64,000 nucleotides of DNA, from positions 99,197 to 163,196 of the forward strand of contig NZ_QJJL01000006.1 of NCBI RefSeq assembly GCF_003201935.1, written 5' to 3'. How positions within the stretch are numbered: the stretch's first letter is position 1; every line of letters begins with the position of its first letter. Below the pieces are notes generated by a model. The model had not been told where the DNA came from, searched no databases, and saw only the letters and a list, made by a program, of their open reading frames with translations. Position numbers and translations under genes: made by a program. The DNA is from Loktanella sp. PT4BL. Lineage in GTDB: Bacteria; Pseudomonadota; Alphaproteobacteria; Rhodobacterales; Rhodobacteraceae. Shown in pieces: positions 62,300 through 64,000 of the stretch.

Positions 62300-63118
62300 A
62301 TGCTGTTCCTGCACAATCTTGCCCGGGGCAAGGCCCCTCAACTCTCTATGCCAGTGCTCGCTATCGCGATTGGGCTTGGTATCGCCATGTCCCCAAGTAT
62401 CAGCAGCTTTGCTTTCGCCGAAGGCCATGAAGACGGCGAGACAACCCACAGCGGCGGCCCAAAGGGCCCTGGTGGGCAAGGCGGTAGTGATGGCCACACC
62501 TCAGGTGGCCACGATTCCGACGGTGATGACCATACGGATCATGAGGGTGGACAGGGCGGCCCAAAAAATGGCGGACAAGGTCAGGGTGAAGGTGAGGGGC
62601 AAGGTCAAAATGGTAGCGGTGCCAGCGGCCAAGGTTCCGGACAGGTGTCCGGTCGTCCAGTCTGGGCGCAGGAAGGTATCCCAGAGGTCGAACTAGGGCG
62701 TTTGAATGTGGCGCGCTCGCCTGATCAGGTTCTGGACCGTGCCTATGCCGAGGCTTTGGGCAGTATGACCCCCGAGGTTCTGACCTTTTATGGGCGCACT
62801 CTGGAAGGGATGATCACGGAGCTTTCGCTGAACTGGGATCAGGTCAGCTTTATCGACTCGCCTTTGCAGAACCTTGCCCTGTTACGCGAAGCGCTCGACA
62901 GTCAGTCAGTGCTGACGACCCAAGGGATCAACCCCAACAACGACACGCTGATGGCCGCATTCCTTGGTTCTGCGTCGGACAAAGAGATTCCTATTACTGC
63001 GAACACGGTCTTGGCGTTGACGGCAATCTTAGACAGCCCCGTCACGGCGGAAGAGGCTGCTGCACTCGCGGCAGATGCAGAGCGGATTCGCATCGCAATT
63101 CTAGCCGGACACGGCTGA
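62300..63118 (+). CDS. Secreted Gly/Gln/His/Asp-rich protein, paralog 2
   Basis: 272 residues from the ATG at 62300, with GAGGAGG upstream. The signal peptide (MLFLHNLARGKAPQLSMPVL and on, ending SFAFA-EG) is followed by a Gly-rich segment rich in His, Asp and Gln (GHDSDGDDHTDHEGGQGG) that could bind metal, then the shared domain (VWAQEGIPEVELGRLNVARS, ELSLNWDQVSFIDSPLQNLA, ending IAILAGHG). Paralog of the preceding gene; function unknown. Confidence 0.82.
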   Translation: MLFLHNLARGKAPQLSMPVLAIAIGLGIAMSPSISSFAFAEGHEDGETTHSGGPKGPGGQGGSDGHTSGGHDSDGDDHTDHEGGQGGPKNGGQGQGEGEGQGQNGSGASGQGSGQVSGRPVWAQEGIPEVELGRLNVARSPDQVLDRAYAEALGSMTPEVLTFYGRTLEGMITELSLNWDQVSFIDSPLQNLALLREALDSQSVLTTQGINPNNDTLMAAFLGSASDKEIPITANTVLALTAILDSPVTAEEAAALAADAERIRIAILAGHG

Positions 63119-63187
63119 AGGCCAACAAAACGGTGCAGGTCGGCTTCGGGCTGGCCTGACTGAGTCAAACTCTAGGAGAACGGGCCC

Positions 63188-63949
63188 TTGAATATTTCCA
63201 AATCTTTCGCTGCCGCCTTTGTCACCACGCTTGGCTGTCTTGCCTTTGCCGCGCCAAGCCCAGGGTTTGCTCAGACAACTGATGTGGCGTTCGGGCAAAA
63301 TGTGGCGAGTGTAACTTATGGCCCCTATGTCCGTTTTGAGCTTGGCGGCGCTAGACACGATCTGTCTGAGGGATATTGGCTTCCTCCTGGGGCAAGCGAT
63401 CCTCGCGTTAACTTTAAGCCTATTCCCAAAGATGATTGGCGCGGCCTTGCTGGGTCAGCGGTCGGCTATGACTGGCAAAACGGGTTCCGCGCCGATGTCT
63501 CGTTTTTTACGACCGGGACGATCGGATTAACTGCGCCATGCAGCAGTGTCACGAATCTCACTCCATGTAGTGAACATGCCGACATAACCGACGCATCCAT
63601 TGAGAGCAGCGGATTGATGGGCAACCTGTTTTATGCACCGTTTGAGGCTCAAGGCTCGACCGCGGTCTTGCAGCCATTTGTTGTCGCGGGTCTTGGATTT
63701 GCACACAATGAAATGGGACCTTGGACCCGCACCAAGAACCCGGACAATGACACGGTCAGCGAAGGAACGGTTCGCACCTTTGAAGGTGCCAGCAGCACTG
63801 ATTTTGCCTGGTCCGTTGGCCTTGGCGCTTCGCTGCAGTTGACGCGGCCCGGCGAGTGGCCTGTTATCATTGAGATGGCCTATAAATATTATGATTATGG
63901 CACCGCCCCCTGTGTCAGGGATGTTGTCCGCTGCTCTATTTTTCTCTAA
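63188..63949 (+). CDS. Outer-membrane beta-barrel protein, end possibly frameshifted
   Basis: 253 residues from a TTG at 63188 (AGGAGA upstream). The signal peptide (MNISKSFAAAFVTTLGCLAF, ending GFA-QT) is followed by alternating beta strands of an Omp25/OmpW-like porin (YGPYVRFELGGARHD, AGSAVGYDWQNGFRADVSFF, AYKYYDYGTAP). The annotated ending (CVRDVVRCSIFL) is not barrel-like. Deleting one C from the five-C run at 63906-63910 gives a reading frame TAPVSGMLSAALFFSNFQVG that ends at TGA 63975-63977, overlapping the next ATG. Confidence 0.8.
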   Translation: MNISKSFAAAFVTTLGCLAFAAPSPGFAQTTDVAFGQNVASVTYGPYVRFELGGARHDLSEGYWLPPGASDPRVNFKPIPKDDWRGLAGSAVGYDWQNGFRADVSFFTTGTIGLTAPCSSVTNLTPCSEHADITDASIESSGLMGNLFYAPFEAQGSTAVLQPFVVAGLGFAHNEMGPWTRTKNPDNDTVSEGTVRTFEGASSTDFAWSVGLGASLQLTRPGEWPVIIEMAYKYYDYGTAPCVRDVVRCSIFL

Positions 63950-63973
63950 TTTTCAGGTGGGCGGATTAGGACA

Positions 63974-64000
63974 ATGACATGGGATATTCACTGGAACGAA
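63974..64000 (+). CDS. Start of next gene (3' partial)
   Basis: MTWDIHWNE begins at an ATG at 63974 with AGGA about 4 nt upstream (63968-63971... AGGACA). Only nine codons are in the window, so no product can be named. The ATGA overlap with the alternative end of the barrel gene suggests the two are translationally coupled. Confidence 0.4.

Overview
This window reads as chromosomal DNA of a marine alphaproteobacterium, most likely a member of the Roseobacter group (Rhodobacteraceae). The evidence is gene content and order: a petP-petR regulator pair, an xseB-ispA-dxs isoprenoid block, a bacterial voltage-gated sodium channel, a RutR-controlled reductive pyrimidine pathway, gltB/gltD, and GC-rich codon use throughout. 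No sequence search could be run, so the genus is not assigned.

Region 1 (1-8.4 kb) is a dipeptide/oligopeptide-type ABC importer (binding protein, two permeases, fused double ATPase). With it are a short-chain dehydrogenase, a DmpA-like P1 peptidase and a convergent FAD-dependent amine/amino-acid oxidase, which together suggest uptake and breakdown of unusual peptides or amides. Region 2 (8.4-10.8 kb) holds a ferric-reductase-like membrane protein, an intradiol-dioxygenase-like secreted protein and a PlsC-type acyltransferase with an altered active-site box.

Region 3 (10.8-21.4 kb) is a reductive uracil/thymine catabolic locus: an ABC importer, dihydropyrimidinase, N-carbamoyl-beta-alanine amidohydrolase, a RutR-type repressor with a perfect RutR box, and PreA/PreT dihydropyrimidine dehydrogenase. 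A small GIY-YIG nuclease gene flanked by REP-like palindromes sits inside the catabolic operon. More copies of the palindrome occur at 14.5, 37.8 and 41.3 kb.

Region 4 (21.6-52.4 kb) is mostly core metabolism. It contains an aldose dehydrogenase with a pentonate dehydratase and class II aldolase, a NaChBac-like channel, the isoprenoid operon (histone-deacetylase-like, xseB, ispA, dxs), petPR, ilvE, an EamA exporter, a fatty acid desaturase, and a TetR/cupin pair with two matching operators. It continues with a sugar dehydrogenase, queG, a GST, mtgA, the glutamate synthase locus (gltD, two secreted paralogs, gltB), uppP and an NDUFA9-like protein.

Region 5 (52.56-about 61.3 kb) is an integrative element inserted at tRNA-Leu(CAG). 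It carries two different tyrosine recombinases, a DUF3800 protein, an SF3-like primase/helicase, an HNH nuclease and small ORFs, but no virion genes. Short tandem and palindromic repeats look like integrase arm sites and repressor or initiator sites. Region 6 (61.4-64 kb) has two tandem secreted Gly/Gln-rich paralogs of unknown function, preceded by an FNR-like box and followed by an outer-membrane beta-barrel gene that may be frameshifted at its end. The right end of the island is not resolved.
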